From contig JBBIKG010000018.1 in the NCBI GenBank assembly GCA_037445555.1, positions 1-64,000 on the forward strand: DNA of 64,000 nucleotides. Direction: 5' to 3'. Position numbers and translations under genes: made by a program. Of the stretch, positions 35,786-45,581 are shown piece by piece; position 1 is the first letter of the stretch; each line of letters opens with the position of its first letter. The DNA comes from JAAYJT01 sp037445555. GTDB lineage: Bacteria > Bacteroidota > Bacteroidia > Bacteroidales > JAAYJT01. The notes under the pieces are model-generated. The model was not told the origin of the DNA, did not search any database, and worked only from the letters and a program-made list of their open reading frames with translations.

Positions 35786-36331
35786 ATGACAGAAGAATTA
35801 ATCATAGCCGGTTTTGGAGGACAAGGCGTACTTTCGATGGGTAAAATTCTTGCCTACAGCGGTATTATGCAGGATCAGGAAGTTAGCTGGATGCCTTCGT
35901 ACGGACCCGAGATGCGAGGAGGTACCGCCAATGTTACCGTTATCCTGAGTGATGAGCGCATCTCAAGTCCAATCCTCAACCAATACGATACAGCCATCAT
36001 ACTCAACCAGCAGTCGATGGATAAGTTTGAAAAAACGGTTAAGCCCGGCGGCGTGTTAATCTATGACAGCAATGGTATCACAAGACATCCCGAGCGAAAA
36101 GATATTACCATATACCGGGTTGATGCCGCCGATGAAGCTGCAAAGATGGGGCTGACCAAGGTATTTAACATGATCGTGCTGGGTGGATATCTGAAGGCTA
36201 AACCCGTTGTTGAGCTGGAAAATGTTATACTTGGACTGAAGAAATCTCTTCCCACACGCTACCATAACCTTATCCCTGAGAATGAAAAAGCCATCCGAAG
36301 GGGTATGGAGATCATCACCAGGGTACCCTGA
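35786..36331 (+). CDS. korC: 2-oxoacid:ferredoxin oxidoreductase, gamma subunit
   Basis: The product is 181 residues of the gamma family: GFGGQGVLSMGKILAYSG at the N-terminus, SYGPEMRGGTANVTVILSD, and the CoA-domain C-terminus. It completes the korDABC operon, 38 bases after korB, and is followed by a strong terminator. Confidence 0.94.
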   Translation: MTEELIIAGFGGQGVLSMGKILAYSGIMQDQEVSWMPSYGPEMRGGTANVTVILSDERISSPILNQYDTAIILNQQSMDKFEKTVKPGGVLIYDSNGITRHPERKDITIYRVDAADEAAKMGLTKVFNMIVLGGYLKAKPVVELENVILGLKKSLPTRYHNLIPENEKAIRRGMEIITRVP

Positions 36332-36414
36332 GAGTTTTACCCAATTAGGTTTTTTCCGGCAAGCCCTATCTGATTTCATCAGGCACTGACCGCTGTTGTC
36401 TGTTACTTCTTTCG

Positions 36415-36446
36415 ATTACCGGCCATTCTGCCGGTAATATTTTTTT
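36415..36446 (+). terminator. Rho-independent terminator of korDABC
   Basis: ATTACCGGC (36415-36423) and GCCGGTAAT (36430-36438) form a perfect nine-base stem with loop CATTCT, followed by A and seven Ts. It lies 84 bases after korC and 56 bases ahead of the next ATG. Confidence 0.92.
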
Positions 36447-36501
36447 GTGCCGGTCGTTTAAGATATCAGAATTGCATGGCAACCTACTGAATTCATTGTT
36501 T

Positions 36502-38418
36502 ATGAAAGTATCTTTCCGGCTGATATCTGCGTGCCTGATGTGCCTGGCCGTAGGCCTGGCGCCTGTACAGGCCCTGGCACAGCAAAATCCCGTTAATACA
36601 TCTGCAAACTCAGTTGCAGAACCGGAGGCGGCTACAGGCTTTACTGCGCAATCTGCCACCCTGTTCATCAACAGGTTTCTGCAGCAGCAACAGATGCATC
36701 AAGCCGCCGGGGGTACTCTTGAGCAGTCGTTGCGCCGCCTGCTTGACCAGGCAGCTGAGCCTTTTGATTCGGTGCGCCTGCGGCTCGAACGTATTCCCGT
36801 CAGTCCTGCGCTCGTGAAGCCAATGGCCGTTGCATATCAGGATACCCTGCCTTTGCGATGGCTGGATCCAAGACATTTCATCATTGATACGGTCAGGCTC
36901 GATCGCGAACCCGTCGTGATCTACAAAACCATACTCATGCGCGCCCTCGATCCTGTCGCACTTTCAGTGCTTGAACCGTCGCCCCTGCTCAAAAACCAGG
37001 TCGAAGCCCTTCTTAAAGCCTCTGATACCATTACCAATGTAAGGATTGACTATACTTATCTCTCAAAGAAAAATATACAGGTGTTTGAACTGCGTGGTGG
37101 CCAGGTGTATCCGTCCGTTGTTGGTGACAAAAGCGCTGCAACTGCGATAATTCTCGACGATTCTGCCAACCTTGTTATATCCGGATTCCGCACGGTGTTT
37201 TCTGACACAGAAGGGAAAAGGTTTGGAAGTGTTTATGACCTGCAGGCCTCCGATTCGCTGCAGCGCGCTGTTCACACCTTGATTTCCTACGTGCAGCAAC
37301 GGGATTCGATACTTATTCAACTCAGAAATCATGACGGTCATGTCACCGGCTTCTGGCTCTCAGGTATAAGAGATGATCTGTTTCGTTACTGGGTGAAAAA
37401 CTCTAGTGACGATTCGGTCTCCATCTGGCTGGGAAACCCCCGAAAACAAGACCTGACACTGGTTCTTGAAGATAATGTTCGCATCGAACGGATGCGGAAA
37501 TGGCGTTCGGATGAAGCCTTGATTACATTTCCTAAGCCTTCGAGAATGCTTCAGCCGATGAAACCTGTGACAGAAACACCTGCCTATTGGGATGTGGGGT
37601 ATAACAGCTCGTTTTCTTTCAATCAGAACTACCTCTCAAACTGGGCAAGGGGAGGAGAGAGCTCATTTTCGGGCATGTTAGATGCAGGGAGCAGGGCGGT
37701 ATACACCAATAAAGAGAACAAAACCCAGTGGACAAACACGTTAAGGCTTCGCTACGGTGCTATCTGGACAAAAGCTAGGGGGATTCGTACCAGTAACGAT
37801 ATTCTTGAGCTGAACTCCAAATACAACAAAGTGATCAAAGGAAAGTTGGATTTCAGCACGGTCATGTTCATGAAAACCCAGGTGGCAAAAGGCTATAAAC
37901 TTCCTGCCGATACAAGGCCAGTATCTAAATTCATGAGCCCGGGATCGATTATCGTGGGTATGGGGTTGGAATACAAGCCATGGGAAAAAACGATGATCAA
38001 TTTCAGCATGCTAAGCTATAAAAACACGTTTGTACTCGATACAGCCAGCATCGATCAGCGCACTTTTGGCATTGACAGGTTTAAAAAGTCGAAACAGGAA
38101 ATGGGCGGGCAGCTTGTGATGAAAAACACAATGACCGTGCTTGATGGCACCAACCTGTCAAACTCTGTCCGTCTGTTTTCGAACTACCTCAGCAACCCTC
38201 AAAATGTGGATGTGGAATGGGAGATGAGTGTCGAAAAACAAATTAACTGGTTTCTGGGTGTGCGGTTTAGCTTTCACCTTATATATGACGATGATTCCCG
38301 ATTTCCTGTGCTGGATGAGGCCGGCAAACCCATTCTTTTACCAGACGGATCAAAAAAACTGCAACCCCGTACCCAACTCAACCAGTTTATGGGTTTGACA
38401 TTTTCCATCAAACTTTAG
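36502..38418 (+). CDS. DUF3078 outer-membrane-associated protein
   Basis: The product is 638 residues with a signal peptide (LISACLMCLAVGLAPVQALA). The C-terminal 280 residues (YNSSFSFNQNYLSNWARGGE ... SNYLSNPQNVDVEWEMSVEK) are a DUF3078 beta-barrel-like domain of Bacteroidota. The N-terminal 350 residues are not recognised. The start was moved from an upstream ATG (36445) because the signal peptide begins at 36502. It overlaps the convergent TPR gene by 4 bases. Function unknown. Confidence 0.82.
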   Translation: MKVSFRLISACLMCLAVGLAPVQALAQQNPVNTSANSVAEPEAATGFTAQSATLFINRFLQQQQMHQAAGGTLEQSLRRLLDQAAEPFDSVRLRLERIPVSPALVKPMAVAYQDTLPLRWLDPRHFIIDTVRLDREPVVIYKTILMRALDPVALSVLEPSPLLKNQVEALLKASDTITNVRIDYTYLSKKNIQVFELRGGQVYPSVVGDKSAATAIILDDSANLVISGFRTVFSDTEGKRFGSVYDLQASDSLQRAVHTLISYVQQRDSILIQLRNHDGHVTGFWLSGIRDDLFRYWVKNSSDDSVSIWLGNPRKQDLTLVLEDNVRIERMRKWRSDEALITFPKPSRMLQPMKPVTETPAYWDVGYNSSFSFNQNYLSNWARGGESSFSGMLDAGSRAVYTNKENKTQWTNTLRLRYGAIWTKARGIRTSNDILELNSKYNKVIKGKLDFSTVMFMKTQVAKGYKLPADTRPVSKFMSPGSIIVGMGLEYKPWEKTMINFSMLSYKNTFVLDTASIDQRTFGIDRFKKSKQEMGGQLVMKNTMTVLDGTNLSNSVRLFSNYLSNPQNVDVEWEMSVEKQINWFLGVRFSFHLIYDDDSRFPVLDEAGKPILLPDGSKKLQPRTQLNQFMGLTFSIKL

Positions 38419-39575
38419 GGACCGTTCAGCAATTTCTTTTCGAGGATTGCAGCTTTTTCGCTGATATGCAACATTTTGTAAAGATACTGCATTTTTGAGA
38501 TTGTAGCTTTGTCTGCAGGCCGGGTTGCATAGACTTCATCCAGCAAAGTCACCGCTGAGTTAAAGGAGCTGGCTGCTCGGTCTTTCTCTGTTTGAAAATA
38601 GCTGCGGTTTGAAATCGCCCTGGACTTTACCTCGATCTCTACGCCCTGGTTGTAGTAGCAGGTGGCGAGGCTGAGCATGATTTGTACATTATCTGGTGCA
38701 TGTTTCAATGCTTCGGTGTAAGACAGAAGCGCGTTACGGTTATCGTCGGCATGTTCGTAGGCCAATCCTTTTGCAGCAAACAAAGCAGAATTTGAGGGCC
38801 TAATTCCTATTGCCTGATCAAGAACGCGTACGGCTTCCTTGAAATCACCTGAACGAAGGTAGTAATCAGCAAACATGAGCACGAGCGTTTCGCTGTCATT
38901 GATTCGTTCTATGTTTTCTTGCAAAATTACCTTGGCACGAATGGTATCTGCGTTTTGCAACAGAGCCTCAAAAAGAAGCTGCGAGAGTTGTAACGATGGT
39001 TTGGTTTCGTTAAGCTGCCAGAGATATCTTGTCGCCTTCTCCCAGTTCGAGCTTTCGTAGGCTGCCAGCGCTGTATTGTACATCAGGCTGGTGTCGGGCT
39101 GAAGCGAAACGAACGGCTTTTGGGAGATTTCCATTGCTGTTTCAAATGCCTTGAGTGCGGCATCTGGCCTTCGGTTTTTGAATTGATTCTCGCCAAGTTT
39201 CTGAAACCCATTTATCATTTGCACATACTTCGGTCTGACCTGTTTCCTGAGTGCATCACTTCCGGCCAGCGAAATCGCCTTTTCGTATGATTCATATGCT
39301 GTGTAAAGCTGATTTGGGTAGAGCTCGATAAGTTTTTTATCGTTCTTCCTTTCTCCTTCGAAATAGGCTACCAGGCAAAGATTACCGCGTACGACCCACA
39401 CCCTTGCCTGTTTAGCCATCTTTTCATTTGCAATAAGATCCTCCACCACTCCCTTGGCTTCGTTGTATTTGGATGTCTCCATCAGGTGCGACACGGCTAT
39501 CAGTCGGCTTTTCTGCAGGGGGGCAACCGATTTGCAGCCTGAGAGTATTATTGCCAGAATTAGAAGCTTTCTCAT
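38415..39575 (-). CDS. TPR lipoprotein
   Basis: The product is 386 residues with the lipobox LAIILSGC (Cys14). TPR helices occupy the rest; the clearest repeats are GRP-type around residues 230-300 (ALFAAKGLAYEHADDNRNAL, ALKHAPDNVQIMLSLATCYYNQG). It would act as a periplasmic scaffold. An upstream in-frame start at 39596 would precede the signal by seven residues. It is a single gene. Confidence 0.82.
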   Translation of the reverse strand: MRKLLILAIILSGCKSVAPLQKSRLIAVSHLMETSKYNEAKGVVEDLIANEKMAKQARVWVVRGNLCLVAYFEGERKNDKKLIELYPNQLYTAYESYEKAISLAGSDALRKQVRPKYVQMINGFQKLGENQFKNRRPDAALKAFETAMEISQKPFVSLQPDTSLMYNTALAAYESSNWEKATRYLWQLNETKPSLQLSQLLFEALLQNADTIRAKVILQENIERINDSETLVLMFADYYLRSGDFKEAVRVLDQAIGIRPSNSALFAAKGLAYEHADDNRNALLSYTEALKHAPDNVQIMLSLATCYYNQGVEIEVKSRAISNRSYFQTEKDRAASSFNSAVTLLDEVYATRPADKATISKMQYLYKMLHISEKAAILEKKLLNGP

Positions 39576-39740
39576 ATCTGTAGGTACCACTGGCAAATGA
39601 AAGTTACCTCATTGATCCAGCAGAATGATTTTAAAAAGAGGGATAATTATTTCTGCCTTGATCAGAACGAAATTCTTTCCTTCGCATTGTACATGATGAA
39701 TTAAATCCTGAGTGATGCGAATACCGCAGCGGTCTATGGC

Positions 39741-39748
39741 TACCTTTG
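39741..39748 (+). promoter_or_regulatory. -7 element ahead of the TIGR02757 gene
   Basis: TACCTTTG matches TAnnTTTG and lies 35 bases before the ATG at 39784. No clear -33 TTG is seen. Confidence 0.45.
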
Positions 39749-39783
39749 TTTAACAATTGCCACGAACTAATTTCTGTGCGACT

Positions 39784-40554
39784 ATGAAAAACCCGGATTG
39801 GCTTGGCGAATTACTTGAATCTGCTTACTGCAAATACAACTCTCCCACATTTATCAGTGATGATCCGATTGCCATTCCTCACATGTTTTCAAAGCTAGGC
39901 GATATTGAAATCAGTGGCTTTTTTGCTGCAATGCTTTCGTGGGGTCGGCGCGAACAGATCGTGAAAGCCTCGTTGGAGCTGATGCGACGCTTCGATTTTG
40001 AACCGTACGATTTTGTGATCAATGCCTCAGCCGATGAGTTGAAACGCGTCACCCCATTTGTCCACAGAACTTTCAATTCTATTGATTGTGAGGTGTTTAT
40101 TCTGCAATTAAGATACTTGCTGCATCGGTACAAGACACTCGAAAATGCTTTCACCGTCGATTGTCAGGAAAAGGATACAGCACAGCGTATCAGCAATTTT
40201 AAACAGAAATTCTTCATCGGAAACCATGTTCGGAGAAGCGAAAAACACCTTCCCGATCCCCATCGCGGGTCGGCAGCCAAGCGATTAAATATGTTTCTCA
40301 GATGGATGGTACGATATGACGGCAGGGGAGTCGATTTCGGTATCTGGAAGACGGTAAGGCCTGAGGACTTAATATGTCCGCTCGATCTGCATTCAGGAAA
40401 CGTAGCCAGGCGGCTCGGGCTGCTCGAACGTAAACCGAATGACTGGAAAGCTGCCGTCGAACTTACCCAAAACCTCAAGCAGTTTGATGCAAGCGATCCT
40501 GTGAAATATGATTTTGCCCTGTTTGGTTTGGGATGGTACGAGAAATTCAGGTAA
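39784..40554 (+). CDS. TIGR02757/DUF2400 family protein
   Basis: The product is 256 residues and fits the TIGR02757 family, common in Bacteroidota and some Proteobacteria. Recognisable stretches are PIAIPHMFSKLGDIEISGFFAAMLSWGRREQI and KRLNMFLRWMVRYDGRGVDFGIW, then LDLHSGNVARRLGLL and the end DPVKYDFALFGLGW. The helix-rich chain resembles HhH/endonuclease III-like folds (GxG...LD...), so a DNA-related role has been proposed but is unproven. The ATG at 39784 is preferred to an upstream TTG. It is followed by the glutathione peroxidase gene. Confidence 0.85.
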   Translation: MKNPDWLGELLESAYCKYNSPTFISDDPIAIPHMFSKLGDIEISGFFAAMLSWGRREQIVKASLELMRRFDFEPYDFVINASADELKRVTPFVHRTFNSIDCEVFILQLRYLLHRYKTLENAFTVDCQEKDTAQRISNFKQKFFIGNHVRRSEKHLPDPHRGSAAKRLNMFLRWMVRYDGRGVDFGIWKTVRPEDLICPLDLHSGNVARRLGLLERKPNDWKAAVELTQNLKQFDASDPVKYDFALFGLGWYEKFR

Positions 40555-40631
40555 GCCCGGGGCATTCGCACCTTGGTCGTGAACATCAGGATGAATTAGT
40601 TGTTTATGACTTGCACCAAATAATTCAACGA

Positions 40632-41168
40632 ATGAAAACAATTTTTTTATTTACTCTTATACTCATTGCAGTTATGTCAACCTATGCTCAGCCATCTGTA
40701 CATTCCTTCAAAATAAAAACCCTCAGCGGTGAAATATTTGATATGGCATCGCTAAAGGGCAAAAAGGTATTGATTGTAAATACGGCATCAAAATGCGGAC
40801 TTACTCCCCAGTTCAAACAGCTTCAGCAATTGTACGATACGTACCAGGACAGAAATTTTGTGATCATCGGATTTCCGGCCAATAATTTCCTTAACCAGGA
40901 GCCCGGCACAAATGAAGAAATAGCTGAGTTCTGTTCTACGAATTATGGGGTTACCTTTCCGATGATGTCCAAAATTTCCGTCAAGGGCGATGATATGGAC
41001 CCAATCTATCAGTGGCTGACAAAAAAGAGCCTGAATGGTGTCGCCGATTCTGAGGTCTCGTGGAATTTTCAGAAGTATCTGATCGATGAGCAGGGCAGGC
41101 TGGTAAAATCATTCTCGCCGCGCACCAGCCCTATGGCCGACGAAATTGTTGAGTGGATACAGAAATAG
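40632..41168 (+). CDS. Secreted glutathione peroxidase-family protein
   Basis: The product is 178 residues with a signal peptide (FLFTLILIAVMSTYAQ). GPx motifs: NTASKCGLTPQ with the peroxidatic Cys55 (no selenocysteine), GFPANNF, and WNFQKYLID with the catalytic Trp. It reduces peroxides, probably with thioredoxin-type donors, in the periplasm. The ATG at 40632 was chosen because the signal starts there. It ends 8 bases from the stop of the convergent yaaA, another peroxide gene. Confidence 0.9.
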   Translation: MKTIFLFTLILIAVMSTYAQPSVHSFKIKTLSGEIFDMASLKGKKVLIVNTASKCGLTPQFKQLQQLYDTYQDRNFVIIGFPANNFLNQEPGTNEEIAEFCSTNYGVTFPMMSKISVKGDDMDPIYQWLTKKSLNGVADSEVSWNFQKYLIDEQGRLVKSFSPRTSPMADEIVEWIQK

Positions 41169-41176
41169 TATCCTTG

Positions 41177-41941
41177 TCAGCCTCGTGTAAATATCCATCT
41201 ATTTACGTCCGACAAGGGTTCCATGTAGTGGTAGCCCTCAGAGTCGAACAGTTTGAGGTCCTCTGCAACCGTAATGGCGTTTTTTATTATGAATCGTGTC
41301 ATCAGGCCACGTGCACGCTTCGCATACATTGATATTACCTTATACTTCCCCTGGCTATATTCCTGAAACACCGGTTGAATGACCCTGGTCTTCAGATTCC
41401 TGAAACCTATGGCTTTCGCATACTCATCCGAAGCAAGGTTGATCAGGATTCCAGACCTCTCCCCGGCAAGCAGCTGCTGAAGATGAGCGGTGATCGAACC
41501 CGTCCAAAACTGATATAGATCTTTATTTTCAGCCACTCCAAGTTTCGTAGCCATCTCGAGGCGATAAGGTAAAATCAGGTCAAACGGGCGGAGGACGCCA
41601 TACAAGCCTGACAAAACCCTGAGGTGCCGTTGAGCAAAATCCAGCTCCTGGGCAGATAAATCATCTGCCTGCAAGCCCTGATACACATTGCCCCTGTAGA
41701 CCAGAATAGCAGGTTTGCCCTGGGAAACATGCTCCTCAGTGCGCCACTGGGCATAACTATGAGCCGCCTGAGAGGCCAGTTTATAACTGAGGTTAAGGAG
41801 TTGTTCAAGTTGCGACAGGCCGAGGGTTCTCATTTCTTCGGCAATTGCTGATGCTTGGTTCAGAAAAACCGGCAAGGTGGCCTGTTCGAGATTCCGGACA
41901 TCAAAATCAAGAGTTTTAGCCGGGGATAGTAGTGCAATCAT
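41177..41941 (-). CDS. yaaA: Peroxide stress protein YaaA
   Basis: The product is 254 residues of the YaaA/DUF328 family: ALLSPAKTLDF, the Pro/Phe-rich LYGVLRPFDLILPYRLEM, LINLASDEYAKAI and MYAKRARGLMTRFI. In Escherichia coli YaaA lowers free iron and oxidative DNA damage during peroxide stress, and has a DNA-binding cavity. It is cytosolic and convergent with a glutathione peroxidase. Confidence 0.95.
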   Translation of the reverse strand: MIALLSPAKTLDFDVRNLEQATLPVFLNQASAIAEEMRTLGLSQLEQLLNLSYKLASQAAHSYAQWRTEEHVSQGKPAILVYRGNVYQGLQADDLSAQELDFAQRHLRVLSGLYGVLRPFDLILPYRLEMATKLGVAENKDLYQFWTGSITAHLQQLLAGERSGILINLASDEYAKAIGFRNLKTRVIQPVFQEYSQGKYKVISMYAKRARGLMTRFIIKNAITVAEDLKLFDSEGYHYMEPLSDVNRWIFTRG

Positions 41942-42144
41942 TTACGTGTTTTATTCAGGAACAAACAAATGTCAAACTTGGTTTAACGTTCCGTGCGGAA
42001 ATACTCCGTCCGTTGCATAAGTTTTCCGGATTTCCCATTCAACGAAAAATTCGCATATGCAGGTGGAAGTCATTCCTGAATGGAGCAGGACAAGGTACCA
42101 GCCCAATATTTATCTTTTCTTAGACAGTGCCGGTTACAACTCAT

Positions 42145-42666
42145 TCAGATCCGCCAAGGATATTGCTTCCTCACCACGCAATGCCTGCCGGTAGGCTCAA
42201 AGGCCAGGTCAATCCGGAATACTAACCCGGGTTGATCATGTAAATACGGCTCCACAATTTTCACTAAGTATTTTTTCGCTTTCATGCCCCTGATTTCAAT
42301 CTCCATGTCGTATAAACACAGGCAGCGGCAGGCAGCTTCCTTTTCGTATTCCTCAATAATCAATGTGTCACCGTTGAGCTTCGTCTGACAGTGCAGATAC
42401 CCGGGACAACAATTAAATCCTGCATTCTCATGTATGACCGAAAGTATGCCACTGGATTTGTCAAATGCATACCGTATACACGATAGGGTGTCACTTATTT
42501 CGGTTTCGGTCAGATCCATAGTTTTTTGCGCCTTGCATGATGTATGGCCGACCACCCTCCCTGAAGCCAGATGTTGATTGCTTTCGCAGAATTTGCCGCA
42601 TGCGCTGAGGATCGCGAAAATGATAATGCTTGTAATTGTAATGATAAAACTTTTATGGGCCATCAT
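42145..42666 (-). CDS. Cysteine-rich hypothetical lipoprotein
   Basis: The product is 173 residues. The lipobox is AILSAC (Cys23). The mature part contains several cysteines in pairs (FNCCPGYLHC, ACRCLCLYDM), probably forming disulfides or binding a metal. It resembles conserved short lipoproteins of Bacteroidota without assigned function. It starts 13 bases after the next gene's stop, suggesting an operon. Confidence 0.6.
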   Translation of the reverse strand: MMAHKSFIITITSIIIFAILSACGKFCESNQHLASGRVVGHTSCKAQKTMDLTETEISDTLSCIRYAFDKSSGILSVIHENAGFNCCPGYLHCQTKLNGDTLIIEEYEKEAACRCLCLYDMEIEIRGMKAKKYLVKIVEPYLHDQPGLVFRIDLAFEPTGRHCVVRKQYPWRI

Positions 42667-42679
42667 TATTAAAGTTTCT

Positions 42680-43198
42680 TCATAAGCTTACACCGAGGCT
42701 GAATCCCAAAGGAATAAACAGAATGTCCTCAGTTTCTCTGAACGGCCATTCAAAATACACACGAACGCTTATTCTGCCAGATACAAAAGGGTGCAGCCGA
42801 TAACCGAATATGGGGTAAAAAAACAAATGCTGGTTGGTGTTACCATTTATAATGGTTGCGCCGAAGCCGGCTTCCGCGAAATTCCGCTTCCTGCCAAAGT
42901 TAATCGTTGTATGAACCGGTAGGGTGAAGTAGGTTGACGGAGGTGTGCACGGGCCCCAAACGCATAACCTAAACTCCTGGTTAAACCCTGCGCCTATCCT
43001 GGCTGCAACCATGAAGGTTGAATCGACCATAAACAAGCGTTCAAAATTGATGGCAAAGATGGAGGCATCACCCAGGGCACTCAGGCTGATTACATGCAAA
43101 GGTCTTGACATGGGTTTCTGTTGCCCTGGCTGAGCGCAAAGGCCAGATGAGAGCATAATTATTGGCAGAAACAACCCTAGGTAAATGATTTTTATCAT
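42680..43198 (-). CDS. Small outer-membrane beta-barrel protein
   Basis: The product is 172 residues with a signal peptide (IIYLGLFLPIIMLSSGLCAQ) and alternating amphipathic strands (AINFERLF, VHTTINFGRKRNFAEAGFGA, RISVRVYFEWPF, LGFSLGVSL) ending in a typical barrel strand. The start at 43198 coincides with the signal. It precedes the cysteine-rich lipoprotein gene, with which it may work. Confidence 0.65.
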   Translation of the reverse strand: MIKIIYLGLFLPIIMLSSGLCAQPGQQKPMSRPLHVISLSALGDASIFAINFERLFMVDSTFMVAARIGAGFNQEFRLCVWGPCTPPSTYFTLPVHTTINFGRKRNFAEAGFGATIINGNTNQHLFFYPIFGYRLHPFVSGRISVRVYFEWPFRETEDILFIPLGFSLGVSL

Positions 43199-43623
43199 CA
43201 AAGCGTATTTTTTCGTTTCAGACCTATTAGGTTTTGCGCACACATTCCTAAGCCTTATTCATTTTTGGATTAAAAAAATGGACCCTGACTTTGCTCCTGC
43301 AATCATTAATACTGAATAGCCATATCATGGTGGCAGTGTTGCCGTATTGAATCCTTCGATCATTCGTCAGACTAGCAAGTCGGAAAATTGCTTTCCGGAT
43401 CCGGATTGCTATCATGATACTATTCTCCTTCACAACTATCGACAGGAAAACTATTCAACTCACTAATTGCTTATAAAGATAGTCATTTATGTCGGCAATT
43501 GCAATCTTTCTGCCGAAAGAATCCATTACACGCTTTTAAGGATACATGGATACAAATTTTCGGATTCTTTAAAGACAAGATTCTGCCCGCCAACAGTCCT
43601 GAAAGGAAAAAAACATCACGATG
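43199..43623. other. Intergenic region
   Basis: These 425 bases hold no recognisable gene, RNA or regulatory site. Short open frames on both strands lack protein-like features. Confidence 0.5.
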
Positions 43624-43988
43624 TCAGATGTTTACCTCGCCATCATCGGATTGCTCTGCGTGGAGGATATGCAGCAGGCGATGAATGATAGGGGCGAAAA
43701 ATACGGCAGTGATGCTTTAGAAAGCCACACCACTGTATAGAGCATAAAACGAGGAGAAGAGTTTGGCCCCATCGGACGACATCGCCACCGCCGACCAACC
43801 GTCGGTGAGTATCATAAACGCCATATTAAAGCTGTCGATCCACAACAGGTGACCAAGCCCCTGTAGCCGGCAACTCCGATGGTCACCGAAATAATGATCA
43901 GCCCCAGGGCCAACAGCCTGTATTTACCCATGCGTATAGTAAATTCATTCAGCGAAAGTACGCGCTGATGTTTGTGTTCCAATTTCAT
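43624..43988 (-). pseudogene. Frameshifted small membrane protein
   Basis: The N-terminus (MKLEHKHQRVLSLNEFTIRM, then YRLLALGLIIISVTIGVAGYRG) reads in one frame to about 43855. After a one-base shift the next frame continues as LLWIDSFNMAFMILTDGWSA, AMSSDGAKLFSSFYALYSGV and AF, then an in-frame TAA (complement of 43717-43719), then ITAVFFAPIIHRLLH to the TGA at 43624-43626. The combined product has the two-helix layout I recall for a conserved Bacteroidota membrane protein with a LWIDSxxNxxMILTxxG segment. One frameshift and one stop make the gene non-functional unless sequencing errors explain both. Confidence 0.75.
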
Positions 43989-44238
43989 TTTTTTCAAGTT
44001 TTTGCATGAGGTCTTCAAGGTAGTCAATCTGAACCTCCTGAATTTTACGTAACTTCTTGTTCGGATGAACCATCAGGCGGTCAATTATTTTCGCTAAGCA
44101 GCTCTCGCAGTTATAAGTCGCATTTATTAATTGAACTTATAAAGAGCGAACCTGATGGTATTCAAGTGCTATGGATGACCTACCTGAATGCTTTGGTACT
44201 TCCCCGAGGTTTCGGGCAATTGTGTGGTTGGTTCAGAT

Positions 44239-44625
44239 TTATTTCCGCTCAGTAAGCTCTGTCGCCCGATATGCCACAATCCGGCTGATCAGTTCAGAAG
44301 GCAAATGTTCGTCAGCCGGAAATTGTATGGCTCCGCGGGAGGTTTTGTATCGCTTTAGCTCCTCCCTGAATGCAATGATGGGAGAGGCTGTGGGGTAAAG
44401 TCCTATATGACTTTTATGTGCCGCATAGTACACAAGAATTTTTTTCATCCGAAAGGCAGGCATGTTGAAACTGATGGTTTCCTGTGCTTCAGGCACTACC
44501 CTTCTGATGATTGCGCGCAGTTCATCAAGTCTGGCCAAAACGGGCCCCTCAAAGGAGCGGTGGTATTCGTCAACTGAAGTAAACCTGACATCGCCGGATA
44601 GTGTTTTCTTCTGACTACTTTTCAT
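44239..44625 (-). CDS. DUF1801 (YdhG-like) protein
   Basis: The product is 128 residues. The YdhG/DUF1801 fold is seen in VDEYHRSFEGPVLARLDELR, VPEAQETISFNMPAFRM and HKSHIGLYPTASPI, ending in AIQFPADEHLPSELISRIV. Family members resemble the iron chaperone Fra/frataxin-like proteins, but the role is not settled. The start at 44625 avoids overlap with corA; an upstream ATG (44661) is possible. It is 26 bases behind corA. Confidence 0.85.
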   Translation of the reverse strand: MKSSQKKTLSGDVRFTSVDEYHRSFEGPVLARLDELRAIIRRVVPEAQETISFNMPAFRMKKILVYYAAHKSHIGLYPTASPIIAFREELKRYKTSRGAIQFPADEHLPSELISRIVAYRATELTERK

Positions 44626-44651
44626 ACGGAGGATTGGATGTTGCAGCAAGC

Positions 44652-45581
44652 TCAGAACCATCTTCTTTTACGGAAAATGATGACTCCCAGATAGGATAAC
44701 AACATGCTGCCGACGAGTATGAATACAATAGCATACGGATTATTTTCCATCATGTTGGGTACGTTCATTCCGAAAATACTCGCGATGAGTGTAGGAATCA
44801 TGAGCAGGATGGAGATGATGGTGAGCTGTTTCATCACCCCGTTGAGGTTGTTGGATATCACCGAAGCAAAAGCATCCATCATACCGCTCTGTATGTCGGA
44901 ATAAATCTGGGCCATTTCAAGAGCCTGTTTGTTTTCAATGATGGCGTTCTCGAGAAGGTCTTCATTGAATTCTGTAGTGATTTTCTTTGAGTTCCGAAGT
45001 TTGGCCAGCACCAGCTCGTTCGCCTTTATGGAGGTAATAAAATAGACCAGGCACTTCTCCATCTTCAGCAACTTGTTCAGTTCCCGGTTCTTGATCGATT
45101 TTTCAAGATCTTGCTCTATACTGTTGGTAATCTGGTTTATCTGCTTCAGGTACTTCAGATACACATTGCCGGAGCGAAGAAACAAGCGCAGTATAAAATT
45201 GATGGTATCAGTAATGTCACGATACTGCTCACGCAAGGGCGATGGCTGTCCAACAGGCAGAATTTCATTTTCCTGCAGGCAGATGGTTACCGTGAAATTT
45301 TCTTTTATAAAGATACCCAGGGGGATGGTGGTGTATGGCACCCCATTAGTACTCACCTCAATCGGGATGCGAAGAATGACCAGTGTCCAGTCGTCCTCTA
45401 TTTCGAGGCGCGAGCGTTCGTCGATGTCGAGGATGTCGGTAATCAGGTCGGCCGGCACACCAAAGAGGGTAGTAAGCTTTCCAATTTCTTCAGGGGTCGG
45501 ATTGATAACATTAATCCAACATCCCTGAGTTGGCTCTGAGATTTCCTGATAGCCACCAAATGTCTTGAAGGTTTTGACCAT
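44652..45581 (-). CDS. corA: CorA-type magnesium/cobalt transporter
   Basis: The product is 309 residues. The large N-terminal cytosolic funnel (1-245) is followed by two membrane helices, with the selectivity signature GMN at residues 271-273 (IFGMNVPNM) between them and the basic tail FRKRRWF. It forms pentameric Mg2+ channels gated by intracellular Mg2+. The ATG at 45581 has AAGGAG 8 bases upstream. The leader contains a short ORF and alternative hairpins that can hide this site. It is followed by the DUF1801 gene. Confidence 0.95.
   Translation of the reverse strand: MVKTFKTFGGYQEISEPTQGCWINVINPTPEEIGKLTTLFGVPADLITDILDIDERSRLEIEDDWTLVILRIPIEVSTNGVPYTTIPLGIFIKENFTVTICLQENEILPVGQPSPLREQYRDITDTINFILRLFLRSGNVYLKYLKQINQITNSIEQDLEKSIKNRELNKLLKMEKCLVYFITSIKANELVLAKLRNSKKITTEFNEDLLENAIIENKQALEMAQIYSDIQSGMMDAFASVISNNLNGVMKQLTIISILLMIPTLIASIFGMNVPNMMENNPYAIVFILVGSMLLSYLGVIIFRKRRWF

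Noticed and set aside
42940..43130. Plus-strand frame opposite the small barrel gene
   Set aside because: It is a mirror of a signal-peptide-bearing gene with barrel strands and lacks any motif of its own.
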